Part shown: piece by piece, positions 49,278-60,329 of the stretch
Layout of the letters: every line of letters begins with the position of its first letter
Numbering within the stretch: the stretch's first letter is position 1
Origin: Ridgeia piscesae
Taxonomy: Eukaryota > Annelida > Polychaeta > Sabellida > Siboglinidae
DNA: 64,000 nt
Assembly (NCBI GenBank): GCA_025642075.2
Contig: JAODUO010000077.1
Span: forward strand, 539,501-603,500
Reading direction: 5' to 3'
The notes under the pieces: generated by a model
What the model was told of the DNA's origin: nothing
What the model saw: only the letters and a program-made list of their open reading frames with translations
The model's database searches: none
Program-made: the position numbers and the translations under genes

Positions 49278-49438
49278 CTAGTTGAGCATACACGACTCGT
49301 ACGTGGGCACCATGTATTTGATGTTTATGAAGGCGTCGTCACCGCCATGGCGCTCAAACGCCTCAAGTGTCTCCTGAATGAGGTCGCCGAGGTTCTCCCG
49401 CTTCTGTTGGCTGTAGTCGATGCCGTCGCCCGAGTTCA
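49278..49438 (-). CDS. PACRG: PACRG last exon
   Basis: Acceptor GTTGCGGTTGTAG. It encodes [19 protein letters not shown] and runs on to [12 protein letters not shown], then TAG. The two leading bases complete a Leu codon from the previous exon. It is GC-rich against an AT-rich background. Confidence 0.97.
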
Positions 49439-50596
49439 CTACAACCGCAACGGAACGCTACACACGGCTGCACCAGCTGCCCATAGAAACAGTGCAGCTG
49501 CCCTGGGTACAATTTATGTATCCAGTACCGGTGACATGGTCCCAGTTTCAGCCGGTCCCAGATTCGGCACGAATCTGCCGAATGTGGGACCGCAACGGTA
49601 ACAGGCCAGGATTCTACGTTGTTACTGACTTAGTTTCCGTTAGTCGTTAGTAAGACATCAAGTATTCCAATATGGTTGTTATTCGCGAGTTTTTAATAAA
49701 AATGCATGCGCGGCAAGCGTTTTGACGAAATTCGGCCCGGGCGTGACGTGTGCCATCAATGCTATGTGAGAGGGGGACCGCGGTTGCTCGCGCATGCGAG
49801 GTATGCGTTTAATCGAATCTGGGACCGGCCGAATCTGGGACCACCACACCGGCAGTATGTTCAATTTGCTGACGTCACAACCAAAATTACACGCGATACC
49901 TCCGTCAAGCTTTGTCAACAATACCGATAACGTTTAACTATGTGAACTACATTACTACTGCCACATAACTGCTCTCACCGAGCAAATAATACTGCATACA
50001 TTTGACGCTATAACAACTTTCCGTTAGGTTTTTGTCATAAAGATAATGAAAACTAGAATTTAAACAAAATATACGACGAAAAGCACGTGTGCAAGCAGCC
50101 ATTTTGCTGACCGCTAACGGAGTTTGCTAAGCAAAGCGTGACGCAGGTCTCGAGCATAATTGTGATGACGTAAGCAAATCGCGCCGCCATCAGTTACCAG
50201 CCTATTTGTGCAGGATTTTGATCTCCTAGTGATATTTCTTTTTCAGTGACCATAAGCTACTTTATTCGCAAAAATCATCGAAAGTAGTATGTTGTTAAAT
50301 ATCATTTTTATGATTTCGTAATAATAAATACAACGTAAGCAAAATAAATTGGACACAGTGTGAGGGTGCCATCACCATACAACATAGCGCGGGCTAGAAG
50401 AGATCCAGCTCTATGACCCACTAGCTCTGACTGCACAGTACACAGTATATAGTATATACCTTAGTTTGCTTTAAATGTTTACAATATAGACAACGATAAC
50501 GTCGCGCATACTTTAAAAAAAACACGACAGGTTGACACACACATCGCAGCAATATATATTCGCGCGCGCGTGTACACACGCATACGCACACACACA

Positions 50597-50662
<66 letters not shown>

Positions 50663-53600
50663 CCCTACGATGCACTACTAAAATACAAGTTGTTGTCAAA
50701 AGTACAGGCATTAGTTGATGTGTATACCACTAACAGGTGACGAGGGTGTGTACGTAGTTATGTACACCGTAACCAAGTGCACAGCTACTTGTTCAAAGGG
50801 AAATACAAGACGAACAGTGGTCCCACTGCTGGGGAAAACACGCAACTATTGTATACCATACAGTCTAATACTAGGAACTGCCCCGTTTCTGACGAGTGAC
50901 GCGTGATCAGCGAAGCTATGTATAATTAATTTTACACGCTGGCTGTTGCAACGTTCCAATGCACGGGTCAACGTCACAGTAAATTACTAATTAAAACAAG
51001 ATCGTTTTGCGTTGTTAAGGACAGCAACACAACCGGCCACAAACGTGTGAACTTCCTCGTAGGCAGTTCAGAAACGGGTAATTACTTGGGTAAAACTGCT
51101 AAGCTAACCAAAGTGTTCAGAGTGGAAGGACAATGAGTGAACACTAACTTTATGACACGTGAATTAAATCAACTACATACGGTGGTCACAATTCGGTGCT
51201 AAAACTACAATAGAATGGGCGGATAATACAGTACTAAATACTTCAATAGCACTAGTATTGCCAAAATACAAACGGCCGACCGTTCTCAACATAGGGGTAG
51301 ATGTGAAAGTCATATAGAGGATAAGCAAACAATTGGTCTGCAGACGAGGATGTAGAAGAAACACAAAAGTGAATTAAGTTGGCCATGAAATCATAGGTGT
51401 CGATTTTTAACAAGCTAATAGAGTAGATAGGTAGACTAAGGCTTGCTAGCTACAAGAATGCTCACTCAAGATATGAGACAGAAAGGTTCGGAAGCGTAGC
51501 TCTCTTGGCTTGAGAAGACACTGTGACGAAGTTTCACTAGAAATAAACCTTAGAACACATGTTAATATCAACAGTCAAGACAGCGAGGATGTCACGAACA
51601 ACGTACATGATGCATGAGTGTAAGTATCGATGTTACTGGTATTTCTTTACAAGGCTCACGGTAAAATGCAGAGTTAATGAAGCCACGCGTGAATTGCTCT
51701 GAGCTACTACGTACGGTTTTTGTTCTTGAAGATGTTGAGGACCGGCAGGATCTGTCGGTAGTAAGGCACCAGAGCCTCGCCTACCATCTCGGCCGAGACG
51801 ACGAGATGCTGCAGCACCTTGAGCGTGATGCACATCACCATCGCGTTCCGTGTGCTCAACGCATCTGCAACAAGCAACTCTAGTTAGACACAAGCCTCGC
51901 AGAGGGAGCCACCGGCGTCATTTCCCTATCAAAATTATGCTCTGATTGCAAATGTATTTTTTTTATTTAACTGAGATAACCCTAGATTAAAACCATACCT
52001 AGCTTTACTTATCGTCTTCATTATATCAGTTATACCCCATATTTGTCTTCATGCATGAAAGAATTAACATGGTGACGAAATTATTAACTAAAAGCTAAGA
52101 AATACTGTTACTTGTAATCATAAATGACACTGTTATATTTATATAGCGCTTTTCCAATATTCGATGTTCACAGCGCTGTACAAAAAGTTCTTGAAAATAG
52201 GTTAAGTCTTTAGTTTTACTTTAAAAGCAGCAGTGATCATAGGTGTTAATGTCAGATGTTGCGGCAGCATAGTCCATAGACTTATGAAACTAAGTAAAGA
52301 AAATTACAAGAAAGTCACCTGGCTATTCGATTCTCAGATGCATGTATGACTACTTACTTTTGATAGGGATGATTAGCTGTGGGATTACAGGCAGGATCTT
52401 CGAGCCACCATGTTCCAGCATGTCGTGCACACCTTGCCGGGCAAAGAACTCGTACGGGTGCTCGGTTTCACACAAGCCGTCGAAGAACAGTGGCAGGTAA
52501 TGATGGTAGTCTAGCTTCTCAATCTCCACCTAGCAATCAATAAACAAATGCTGTGTTCAATGAGTGAGTCTTCATTTGAGAATGCATGTGTGCATATCAA
52601 GATAGTCGTGTGTGCATGTCAAGATCATTATATTTTTAACTACTAATTCACAGACAGTAATTTTAGACTACATTCCGTCCAACACTGTAGGCAATTTGCA
52701 CATCTTTTGTTCTTACACAAGTGTGTACACTTCCATCTAAACTCTTCCTATCTTGTAGAGGCTATCCAATTTCACTGTCCTTCGACCATGATCTCTGTGA
52801 AACTTGACAAGTTTTGGAGTTTCCAATAGCAAAATCAACATTAGAAAGCACTCTGTTTTGAATAGATGTATAATGTTCAATACAATGTGTTAACATTTCT
52901 TTGGATATGTTTTCCATTTTCAAAAATGTAAACTTTTAGATCTGCATTTCAAAAACATATCTATCATAATGGATGTTGTTTGTATACTTTATATTGTTTT
53001 CTATTTAATTGTTGATATTGTGTATGTATGTGTTAATTTTCCTTATTGTGGTTTTTATTATTTATATGTATTGTTCAGTTATCCTTCCTGTTGTTGGATC
53101 CTCTGGTGTTGAATTTTGAAGAAATGCAACACAGTACAGTACAGTACAGTACAGTACAGTACAGTACAGTACAGTACAGTACAGTACAGTACAGTACAGT
53201 ACAGTACAGTATAGTACAGTACAGTACAGTATAGTACAGTACAGTATAGTACAGTATAGTACAGTATAGTACAGTATAGTACAGTATAGTACAGTATAGT
53301 ATAGTATAGTACAATAGAGTACAATAGAGTACAATAGAGTACAATAGAGTACAATAGAGTACAATAGAGTACAATAGAGTACAATACACTATAGTACAAT
53401 ACACTACAATAGAGTACAATACACTACAATAGAGTACAATACACTATAGTACAAATACACTATAGTACAATACACTATAGTACAATACACTATAGTACAA
53501 TACACTATAGTACAATACACTATAGTACAATACACTATAGTACAATACACTATAGTACAATACACTATAGTACAATACACTATAGTACAATACACTATAG

Positions 53601-55774
53601 TACAGTACACTATAGTACAGCACACTATAGTACAGTACACTATAGTACAGTACACTATAGTACAGTACACTATAGTACAGTACAATATAGTACAGTACAA
53701 TATAGTACAGTACAATATAGTACAGTACAATATAGTACAGTACAATATAGTACAGTACATATAGTACAGTACAATATAGTACAGTACAATATAGTACAGT
53801 ACAATAGAGTACAGTACAATAGAGTACAGTACAATAGAGTACAGTACAATAGAGTACAGTACAATAGAGTATACAATAGATACAGTACATAGTACAGTAC
53901 AATAGTACAGTACATAGTACAGTACAATATAGTACAGTACAATAGAGTACAGTACAATAGAGTACAGTACAATAGAGTACAGTACAATAGAGTACAGTAC
54001 AATAGAGTACAGTACAATAGAGTACAGTACAATAGAGTACAGTACAATAGAGTACAGTACAATAGAGTACAGTACAATAGAGTACAGTACAATAGAGTAC
54101 AGTACAATAGAGTACAGTACAATAGAGTACAGTACAATAGAGTACAGTACAATAGAGTACAGTACAATAGAGTACAGTGCAGCACAGCACAGTACATACA
54201 ATAAAACTTTGTTTCTTGCAATTCATAAAACATGAGCTCACTCACCTTCCATGCAATTTTGTTTCCCTTTGTGTCATGTTCTAATGCAATAGGGAAGTCG
54301 CCTCTCTCGTAGAACTTTCTAAAGCTTGTGAAGCCAGAGGGCCTCCTCTGGAAGGCACCAGCCTTAGGTGGCCCGCCAACCTGGATGAAATGGTCAAGAA
54401 TAAAAATGTTTGATGGTCAACAATATGTTTCTTGATCATCCCCACAGAATGAACATGACTGCATAATTTCTTACAGTATGACAAGTAAAACACATCATTT
54501 ATTAATGGCCTGATATAAAACTAAGTGCATCTTTGCAACATATCATTCGGGTTCCAGAGCTTTCAAAATACCAGATGTGATGTGAAGAAATTGCAGATGA
54601 TATATTTTTACAACACTGTTTTCAAAGAACTTATTCAAATGTCTATAGTTATCCTAAAATATGTTTCATAAGAAAAATAATTAAAGATAAGATTAAACTG
54701 ACAAACAGTCCTTAACTTGTTATACTTCTTTCCGTAAACCTGGTACAATAAGTTGTAATAGTGCAATAGTACCATGTACATATACACTCACATGCCCAAA
54801 ACACACATACGCACTACAAAGTCAGATTCCTCTTCTTATTCTTTCAGGTTACCTCAAAATGTTGATGACAATTATTGATTTTAGGATAAACAATAAGGAA
54901 CACTAGGTTGCTGCTAAATATATGGGTTTGTGGGAGAGGGGGATATAAAATGACGGGGAAGCGAGTGGGGAGAGTTGTGTTGGCTTTGTTTTACCAAGAA
55001 TGGATTGAATATGTTCAACTGTCTACAGATTATACAGGATAACAGTTTCATTATGTAGCCAGTGAGTTGAGATATGAATAGTGGTAAATATTGTGGGTTA
55101 TGCTTATCATGACATGCTAGTGACATTTTACATTTGGTGGGAAGCAGTGGTCGTGGGGTAGTGCGCCGAACTGTCAATCGAGGGGACGGTGGTTCAATCC
55201 CACCTGCCGCCGTTTCGAAATGTAGGCAATTTCGTTCACCCCACAGTTGCCTGTGTCTTTCTGAAGAGACTCTAAAAACTGGTGGTCCCTTCTATCTGGT
55301 GTCTGTCTATATGCCAGGGGGGTAAAAGTGTAACCTGTAGTGGACTAAGTAATTCTTACTAGTACGTAGCCCTGGTAGGCGTTTTGCTCTACTAAAAGAT
55401 CAGAATCAGAATAAGTCAACACTATTAAGTTTTTACAACAAACTTGTCAAAGTCTTTAAAGACTACTAGTACTTAGCTTACAGTTACAATGAAAATTAAG
55501 TTCCAAATCCACAAGTATACAATTGTCAACTAATAATTTATATTAAAACGTTGCACACCCACTTCGATAAAAGAAAATAATAGCTTGACGCAATATACGT
55601 GAGAACCATCTGAGTACTTGACATGCGACATGGTTACTTACATCGACTTTGCTGGCTCTGTGTGTAAATGCGTACATCCGTGGACAATCTTGCCCGGGTC
55701 CACACGCATAGGCTGGGTTAAGCTTTCCTCTTTTATTGCCATAAGAAATCATCTCAGGTTCCATAGCCGTCATC
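49278..55774 (-). CDS. PACRG: PACRG, axonemal inner-junction protein, 5 coding exons
   Basis: PACRG pairs with FAP20/CFAP20 to close the inner junction of ciliary doublet microtubules. Exons: 55642-55819 (coding from ATG at 55774), 54246-54380, 52358-52529, 51715-51864 and 49278-49438. The joined frame gives about 249 residues with all phases matching. Diagnostic blocks are [92 protein letters not shown] and [16 protein letters not shown]. These follow vertebrate PACRG almost residue by residue except in the variable N-terminus. The first exon opens with an acceptor, so a 5' exon, possibly with an earlier start, is likely at 55.85-56.0 kb. The divergent neighbour here is not parkin. Confidence 0.97.
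49552..49842. repeat. Cluster of inverted CCGGTCCCAGATTCGG motifs
   Basis: CCGGTCCCAGATTCGGC (49552) faces GCCGAATGTGGGACCG (49577), and CGAATCTGGGACCGG (49814) is followed directly by CCGAATCTGGGACC (49829). These could fold into local hairpins or mark the ends of a small element of about 290 bp. It lies in PACRG intron 4. No coding signal. Confidence 0.6.
49843..51714. other. PACRG intron 4, remaining sequence
   Basis: Apart from the microsatellite at 50.6 kb nothing is recognised; no nested gene seen. Confidence 0.55.
50560..50660. repeat. (CA)n/(CG)n microsatellite
   Basis: ATATTCGCGCGCGCG, then (ACGC)n and a (CA)n run, in PACRG intron 4. Purine-pyrimidine alternating. Confidence 0.95.
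51715..51864 (-). CDS. PACRG: PACRG exon 4
   Basis: Acceptor GCTTGTTGCAG, donor GTACGT. It encodes [38 protein letters not shown] and [12 protein letters not shown], the armadillo-like helical core. Confidence 0.97.
52130..52195. repeat. Fragment of a common invertebrate repeat (TATATAGCGCTTTTCC)
   Basis: TTTATATAGCGCTTTTCC followed by CACAGCGCTGTACAA is a motif seen repeatedly as part of interspersed elements in invertebrate genomes. Only a short piece is present, in PACRG intron 3. Confidence 0.5.
52358..52529 (-). CDS. PACRG: PACRG exon 3
   Basis: Acceptor TTGATTGCTAG, donor GTAAGT. It encodes [20 protein letters not shown] and continues to [13 protein letters not shown] plus one base. 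Confidence 0.97.
53131..54192. repeat. Pentanucleotide-derived satellite (ACAGT/ATAGT/ACAAT)n
   Basis: It starts as pure (ACAGT)n and shifts in blocks to mixtures with ATAGT, then ACAAT-AGAGT, ACACT-ATAGT-ACAAT, ATAGT-ACAGT-ACAAT, and finally AGAGT-ACAGT-ACAAT. That is, 10- and 15-bp secondary periods grew from a 5-bp unit. All minus frames are open as (YCTVL)n-type strings and are not proteins. It fills more than half of PACRG intron 2. Confidence 0.97.
54246..54380 (-). CDS. PACRG: PACRG exon 2
   Basis: Acceptor CCATTTCATCCAG, donor GTGAGT. It encodes [40 protein letters not shown] and KIAWK. Phase 0 at both ends. Confidence 0.97.
55145..55415 (+). mobile_element. tRNA-derived SINE with ATCAGA tail
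   Basis: A-box-like TGGGGTAGTGCGCCG (about 55154) and B-box GGTTCAATCCC (55191-55201) form a tRNA-like head. A 150-bp body follows (CAATTTCGTTCACCCC, ACTGGTGGTCCCTTC), ending in AGATCAGAATCAGAATAAG. The short ATCAGA-type tail resembles the ATTCAG tail of the CR1/L2-like LINE at 39160, so that LINE type may have mobilised it. It lies in PACRG intron 1. Confidence 0.72.
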
Positions 55775-55819
55775 TTGGTCGTTTGATATATGCCCACTGC
55801 TTTCTTTCTTGTAACTCCC
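55642..55819 (-). CDS. PACRG: PACRG first recognised exon
   Basis: Acceptor GTTCTACAAACAG, donor GTAAGT. The frame is open through the acceptor ([15 protein letters not shown]) and contains MTAMEPEM at 55774, chosen as the start because no upstream exon could be joined with confidence. The N-terminal region is poorly conserved in PACRG generally. Phase 0 out fits exon 2. Confidence 0.75.
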
Positions 55820-55879
55820 CTGTTTGTAGAACGAAACAAATACAACGGTATCAACTAAAAACTGGCAGGCAGAAGTTCC

Positions 55880-56132
55880 TAAAGTATGTTGCCAGGGCAC
55901 TCGGGGACCCGTATGTAAACTACCGTCGCTAAGTACTTCGGGGTCTTTCGGCAATATCCGTAAATTTTCGCCCAACCGGAAGTCCCATAATTCATCGTTA
56001 AAGATGGCGGCGCCCGTGCACGGCCGCGTTTGACAGTTTCAAGGACTCTTTCGAGAAATCGCATTCTTTTATCCAATTACGAGATATTCAGTTTTACGGA
56101 AAGAATTATAATTTAATAGGTAAAATTCCAAA
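55880..56132. promoter_or_regulatory. Bidirectional promoter of PACRG and the mitochondrial-type gene
   Basis: Between the first recognised exons of two divergent genes lie ACCGGAAGT (55975-55983, ETS/GABP type), AAGATGGCGGC (56001-56011, YY1 type), a GC-rich core GCGCCCGTGCACGGCCGCG, and GTTGCCAGGGCAC (about 55889), a half-perfect RFX X-box. GABP suits a nuclear gene for a mitochondrial protein and RFX suits a ciliary gene. Motif calls are by eye. Confidence 0.55.
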
Positions 56133-56280
56133 ATGAACATCGGTGGATTGATTCGGTTGCAAAGCAACGTCGTGCGACTACTTGCAAGCCGCGGGACTCG
56201 AAGTTCCATGTTGTTGACGACAGGCGCATCACGACACCCAGCAGATATATCTACACAATGCAAAACACACGTTTTTTACG
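56133..56280 (+). CDS. First coding exon of an unidentified mitochondrial-type protein
   Basis: ATG followed by 49 codons plus one base, then donor GTATGA. The peptide MNIGGLIRLQSNVVRLLASR, then GTRSSMLLTTGASRHPADIS, has many Arg, no acidic residue for over 40 positions, and an amphipathic start. This fits a cleavable mitochondrial presequence. The exon ends TQCKTHVFYG. I do not recognise the protein and could not find its next exon in the following 7.7 kb. An in-frame stop soon after the donor makes a single-exon gene unlikely. Confidence 0.65.
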
Positions 56281-57640
56281 GTATGACAAACGATCGTTGA
56301 AAAACTTTGTGGCAGAATATTTCGTAGGAAACGATGTAACGTGCATATGTGTGCGTGTAACGAATGACTAACTCAGTATCCATTGGCTGGTCACTCACTA
56401 TATTACTGTAATAGTATATATATATATTTTTAATTATATTAGCATATAAATAATATCACATCTTTTTTGACTTTTTATAGGCATCTAAAATTATCTATGG
56501 AAGCTGATCCATAACGCCTTATTCATTTGAAAGGCTTGTCATTATGTCAGATATGATAACTTGCCCATATCACAACATATATTTGTGCTATACACGTCTA
56601 CGTTAGTTTACACCCACCCTTATAGCAACAAACCAGTGACAGCAGATACCACCCTCACAAACCAGGGCTGTTTGCCATGCAAAACTTGCCCTTGCTGATC
56701 CCACTAGGTGAAGTGCCAAATTACCACTCTAATTCATTCCTGTTCCTTTGATTCAATTCCATTTTTTTTTCTTTTCAACTCCAATTCTGTCTATAATAAT
56801 TCCAAATCCTGCTACAATTCCACATACTAAAAATAGATAACCGTAACAATTATACAATTATGTGTATACAGAGGCTGATAGAGCGTGTCTTTTCTTTGTT
56901 AACTACTAAACACCATTTCCTGGACAGCTATACTCCAAAGGTTTGAGAAAAAAAAACCTTCGCGCCTTTCACAAAAATATCACATGCTCAATTCCTTTTC
57001 TTTCTGTTCCAAATTGTTTCGACTGCCGCTCCAATTCAGGAATTGAATTGGAATTGAATTGATCAATTCAAATTCTTTTTGCCCTGGTTGCAACTGCATG
57101 AGACAAGAAAACAGCACAAATATTTGCCTTAACTTGAAGATAGATACACGACTGGTAGGAATCCTAACATAAGAACCTCTTTGCACCGTAAACATTGCAT
57201 CGCAGTTGTGTTGCCAAGATGACTGTCAAGTTAGGTTCGATAGTTCACCAATCACTACGAGAAAAGGATACCTACAAACTTGAAGAAAAAAATTTAGAAA
57301 CCAACAGCATGCATTTGGCATATGCAATTATATTATAGTCTTATACATATTATACATATTTCATCAAAAAAAAACTTTTCTGATACTTTGTTTACTTTGT
57401 TTGTCAATGAAATAAGTGGTTCTGATTATTCATGATTTATTGATACCTTGCAGAAACCTGTTGTAAATTTGTGGTGAAAACTGCATTTTTACAATTACAT
57501 CTGGTAGAAACTGCATGGATCAGTATAAGTTGTTATTGATTGATTAATTAATTAACTGATTGATTGGTAAATTGATTGATTGATTGAAAATTTAATTTTC
57601 ATTCGTTGATATACTTAGTTTTCGCTATTTTATTACATTA
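56281..57640. other. Presumed intron of the 56.1 kb gene
   Basis: AT-rich sequence with the 5' half of the dispersed ~310-bp repeat at 56655-56735 (CCAGGGCTGTTTGCCATGCA, GATCCCACTAGGTGAAGTG) and an (ATTG)n run at 57536-57590. No exon recognised. Confidence 0.5.
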
Positions 57641-58047
57641 TTTACTTTACTTACTTACTTATGCCTGTTTGCTCGCTGGGAGCATAGGCCATCGACCAAG
57701 GAACGCCACCATTTTCTGTCCGTGGCCATCTTCTCCATTTCTCTCCTGGTGTATCCCATCTCCTTCGTTTCTTTTCCTGTGTCTCTTTGCCAGGTGTTTC
57801 ATGGCCTACCTCTTTGCCTCTTCCCTGGGGGATTCCATATGATGGCTTGACGGGTGATGGTTTCTGGTGGTTTCCTGAGTGTATGTCATATCCACCTCCA
57901 TTTTCTCTTCTTTATTTCATTTTCTATGGGTAGTTGCTTGGCCATTTTCCATAGTGTAGTGTTTGATATCTTGTTTGTCCACTTCAGGTGTAGGATTCTA
58001 TGCAGGCATTTGCTGATGAAAGTCTGTATTCTTTTTAGTGTCTTCTG

Positions 58048-60047
58048 CAGAGATGGAGTAATCGTACTCGTGTACTTGTACTCGTACTCGAGTACGAGTA
58101 CTTTTTGAGTACTCGTACTCGAGTACGAAGGAAAGTAATCGTACTCGTACTCGAACTCGAGTACATTACCAAAGTAATCGTACTCACAATGAATTACTTC
58201 TCACGATTACATTTTTTTTTCATATGAACAGTTGCAAGCAAATATATTAGACAGATAAAAATGGCAATATTAGAAGTAATCTAATAAATGTAATAATAAT
58301 CAAGGTATTCATTTTCTATTACTGTTGAGCATTTTAGTTAAATAAATATTCAGTAAGATTTCTCTAATTAATACCTTCTCTTCCCAGAGAAGCAACATCT
58401 CCTCACCCTCCTACTTAGTACAAAGTACAAGTTATATTGTGACAGTCCCTGGGAAGCACTGCAGGAGATAAGCATCCCTAACATCTTGCTTTGTAATTTT
58501 AGAAGCCAGGCCTCAGCCCCACCTGTACTGTTTGCTCTGTCAGTATGGTGTGAATGACTGGTCATATTTCCAACATCCAGAATCCTGACTGGGTCTGGGC
58601 GGTTAGCCGCTAAATCCCTGTCTATTATGTTTAATTAAGTATAAACTGTAAACCTGTCTAAATCCACAACAATTCTGTGTTTGTCCCATCCAGACATGGG
58701 GTCAAATACATTGAAATGTATTTAAATACAAATATTCTTGAGGGATTACAAATGCTTTTTAAATATAAATGTATTTAAATATGAATACATTGAAAAGTAT
58801 TTCAAATACTTGTTCATATATTTTTCAAATACTTTTCATTTTGTATTACGTTTTAGGTAAAAGAAAAGCAACACATATATTGAGACATCTTGTTTATAGG
58901 CATAATTAGTGTTTTGCTCATAGTCATATGATGACAGGCAGACCAGTGCTAGGGAGTATTGTTATTGCTAACTGCATCACAGTGACAACTGACTGAAAGA
59001 GGTAAAGGCCAAAATATATTGTTTGTATGTTACGCCAGGAGGTCCATAATAATATAACGCCTATGTTGCCCTCAGAAGAGACACTGCTAATCATTGCTAG
59101 GATGTTGTGTGAAGAAGGCTCAACTTCAAAATCAGCCAGGAAACCAGAATAACCTGGTGCCAAATTGAACCCTGACTAAAGAACAAAAGGGGATATTGAC
59201 CTATGGTCACTGTTATGTCCATCCTCTGGCTCTGAGCAAACACAAGTTGTGGTCACTGCAGGGCCAGGGGGAAGCCTGTCATTAAGTGTCTTCATCAGTA
59301 ATTAGCACTGTTGGGTGAAGTTGCAGTGCATTAAGGTAATCAGTTTGGCAGGCATTACATGTGACAGTGAAAACGAAATGTTGATACTGACAATGTATTT
59401 CAAAAAAATATTTGAACAAGTCAAATACTTTAGGAAAGTATTTAAATACAAATACTTTTAATTCCTAAACATCAAATACAAATATTTTAAAAAGTATTTA
59501 AATACTTTCAAATACAAATGTATTTGACCCAATGTCTGGACCCATCTGATATACTACTCTTTTGAATATGCCCCCCTGGTTTTGAAGTGTTGTTATTGTA
59601 ATGTATTTGATCATATGTATTTGAAATTTTTAAATGCCTCCTATTTGTATTTAATTCAAAAAACATAAATTAAATTATTAATCCAGCATTAAATGATTCA
59701 TCCAATACCTGAGAAAGTCGTCTAATTATTAATAACAATAACACCTGGATAGTGGATAGCAGTAATCAGTTAGAACATTAGTGACACAACAACAGAACAA
59801 GAATGACACCTAGGGATTCCATGAAAGTTGCCTTTATGTTAGAAATAGGATATTCATTAAAGTAACCATGAAAGTAATCATGCTTATATTGTAAAGTAAT
59901 CGTACTCGTACTCGAGTATATTGTAAAGTAATCGTACTCGAGTACATTTGTTTTTTGAGTACTTGTACTCGTTCTCGGTACTCATGCATGTTCAAAGTAA
60001 TCGTACTCGTACTCAAGTACATTTGTATTGTACTCACTCCATCTCTG
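58048..60047. mobile_element. Non-autonomous hAT element (outer), 2.0 kb
   Basis: The inverted ends CAGAGATGGAGT and ACTCCATCTCTG are flanked by a perfect 8-bp duplication GTCTTCTG (58040-58047 and 60048-60055), diagnostic of hAT insertion. Both subterminal regions (58.06-58.19 and 59.89-60.03 kb) are packed with TCGTACTCG/CGAGTACGA palindromes. No transposase seen. Confidence 0.85.
58691..59538. mobile_element. Non-autonomous hAT element (inner), 848 bp
   Basis: Ends CAGACATGGGGTCAAATACA and TGTATTTGACCCAATGTCTG are inverted. Flanks are GTCCCATC and GACCCATC, an 8-bp duplication with one change. Subterminal AAATACAAAT / TATTTAAATA repeats are present on both sides. No transposase. It inserted into the outer hAT. 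Confidence 0.82.
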
Positions 60048-60329
60048 GTCTTCTGTGTACTATGCCATGTCTCCGATACATAGAGTAAAACTGTCTTGAC
60101 ATTTGAATTGAATATTCTCAGTTTGGTGTTAGTTTTGATTTGTTTTGCCCAAATTGTTCTCAATATGATGAATGCAACTCTTGCTTTCTGTATCCTTGCT
60201 TTGACGTCTTCCGTGCCTCCATTTTTGTTGATTGTACTGCCCAGGTATGTGAATGAGTCTGTCTCTTCCAGTGGCTCTCTGTTCAATGTAATGGGGTTGT
60301 TGTTCTTTGCATCATCTTTTTACTTCATT

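Larger units (their letters stand above)
57650..60325 (-). mobile_element. Non-LTR retrotransposon 3' part, split by a nested hAT
   Basis: On the minus strand 60325-60048 encodes NREPLEETDSFTYLGSTI and TKLRIFNSNVKTVLLYVSE, the end of a LINE RT domain. 58047-57650 continues with QTFISKCLHRILHLKWTNKI, KRKWRWI-stop-HTLRKPPE and WWRSLVDGLCSQRANRHK, its usual C-terminus. The two halves join at an 8-bp duplication flanking the inserted element. It contains at least one stop and is 5'-truncated. The clade is not certain. Confidence 0.85.

Noticed and set aside
49218..49650. Plus-strand 127-codon ORF
   Set aside because: Antisense of the last PACRG exon, which has a strong protein match on the other strand.
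53404..54245. 265-codon minus-strand ORFs rich in YCTVL/YSIVL
   Set aside because: Translation of the pentanucleotide satellite inside PACRG intron 2; open in all three frames.
55145..55215. Functional tRNA gene
   Set aside because: A and B boxes are present, but a paired acceptor stem and anticodon arm cannot be drawn, and the sequence continues as a SINE body with a tail.
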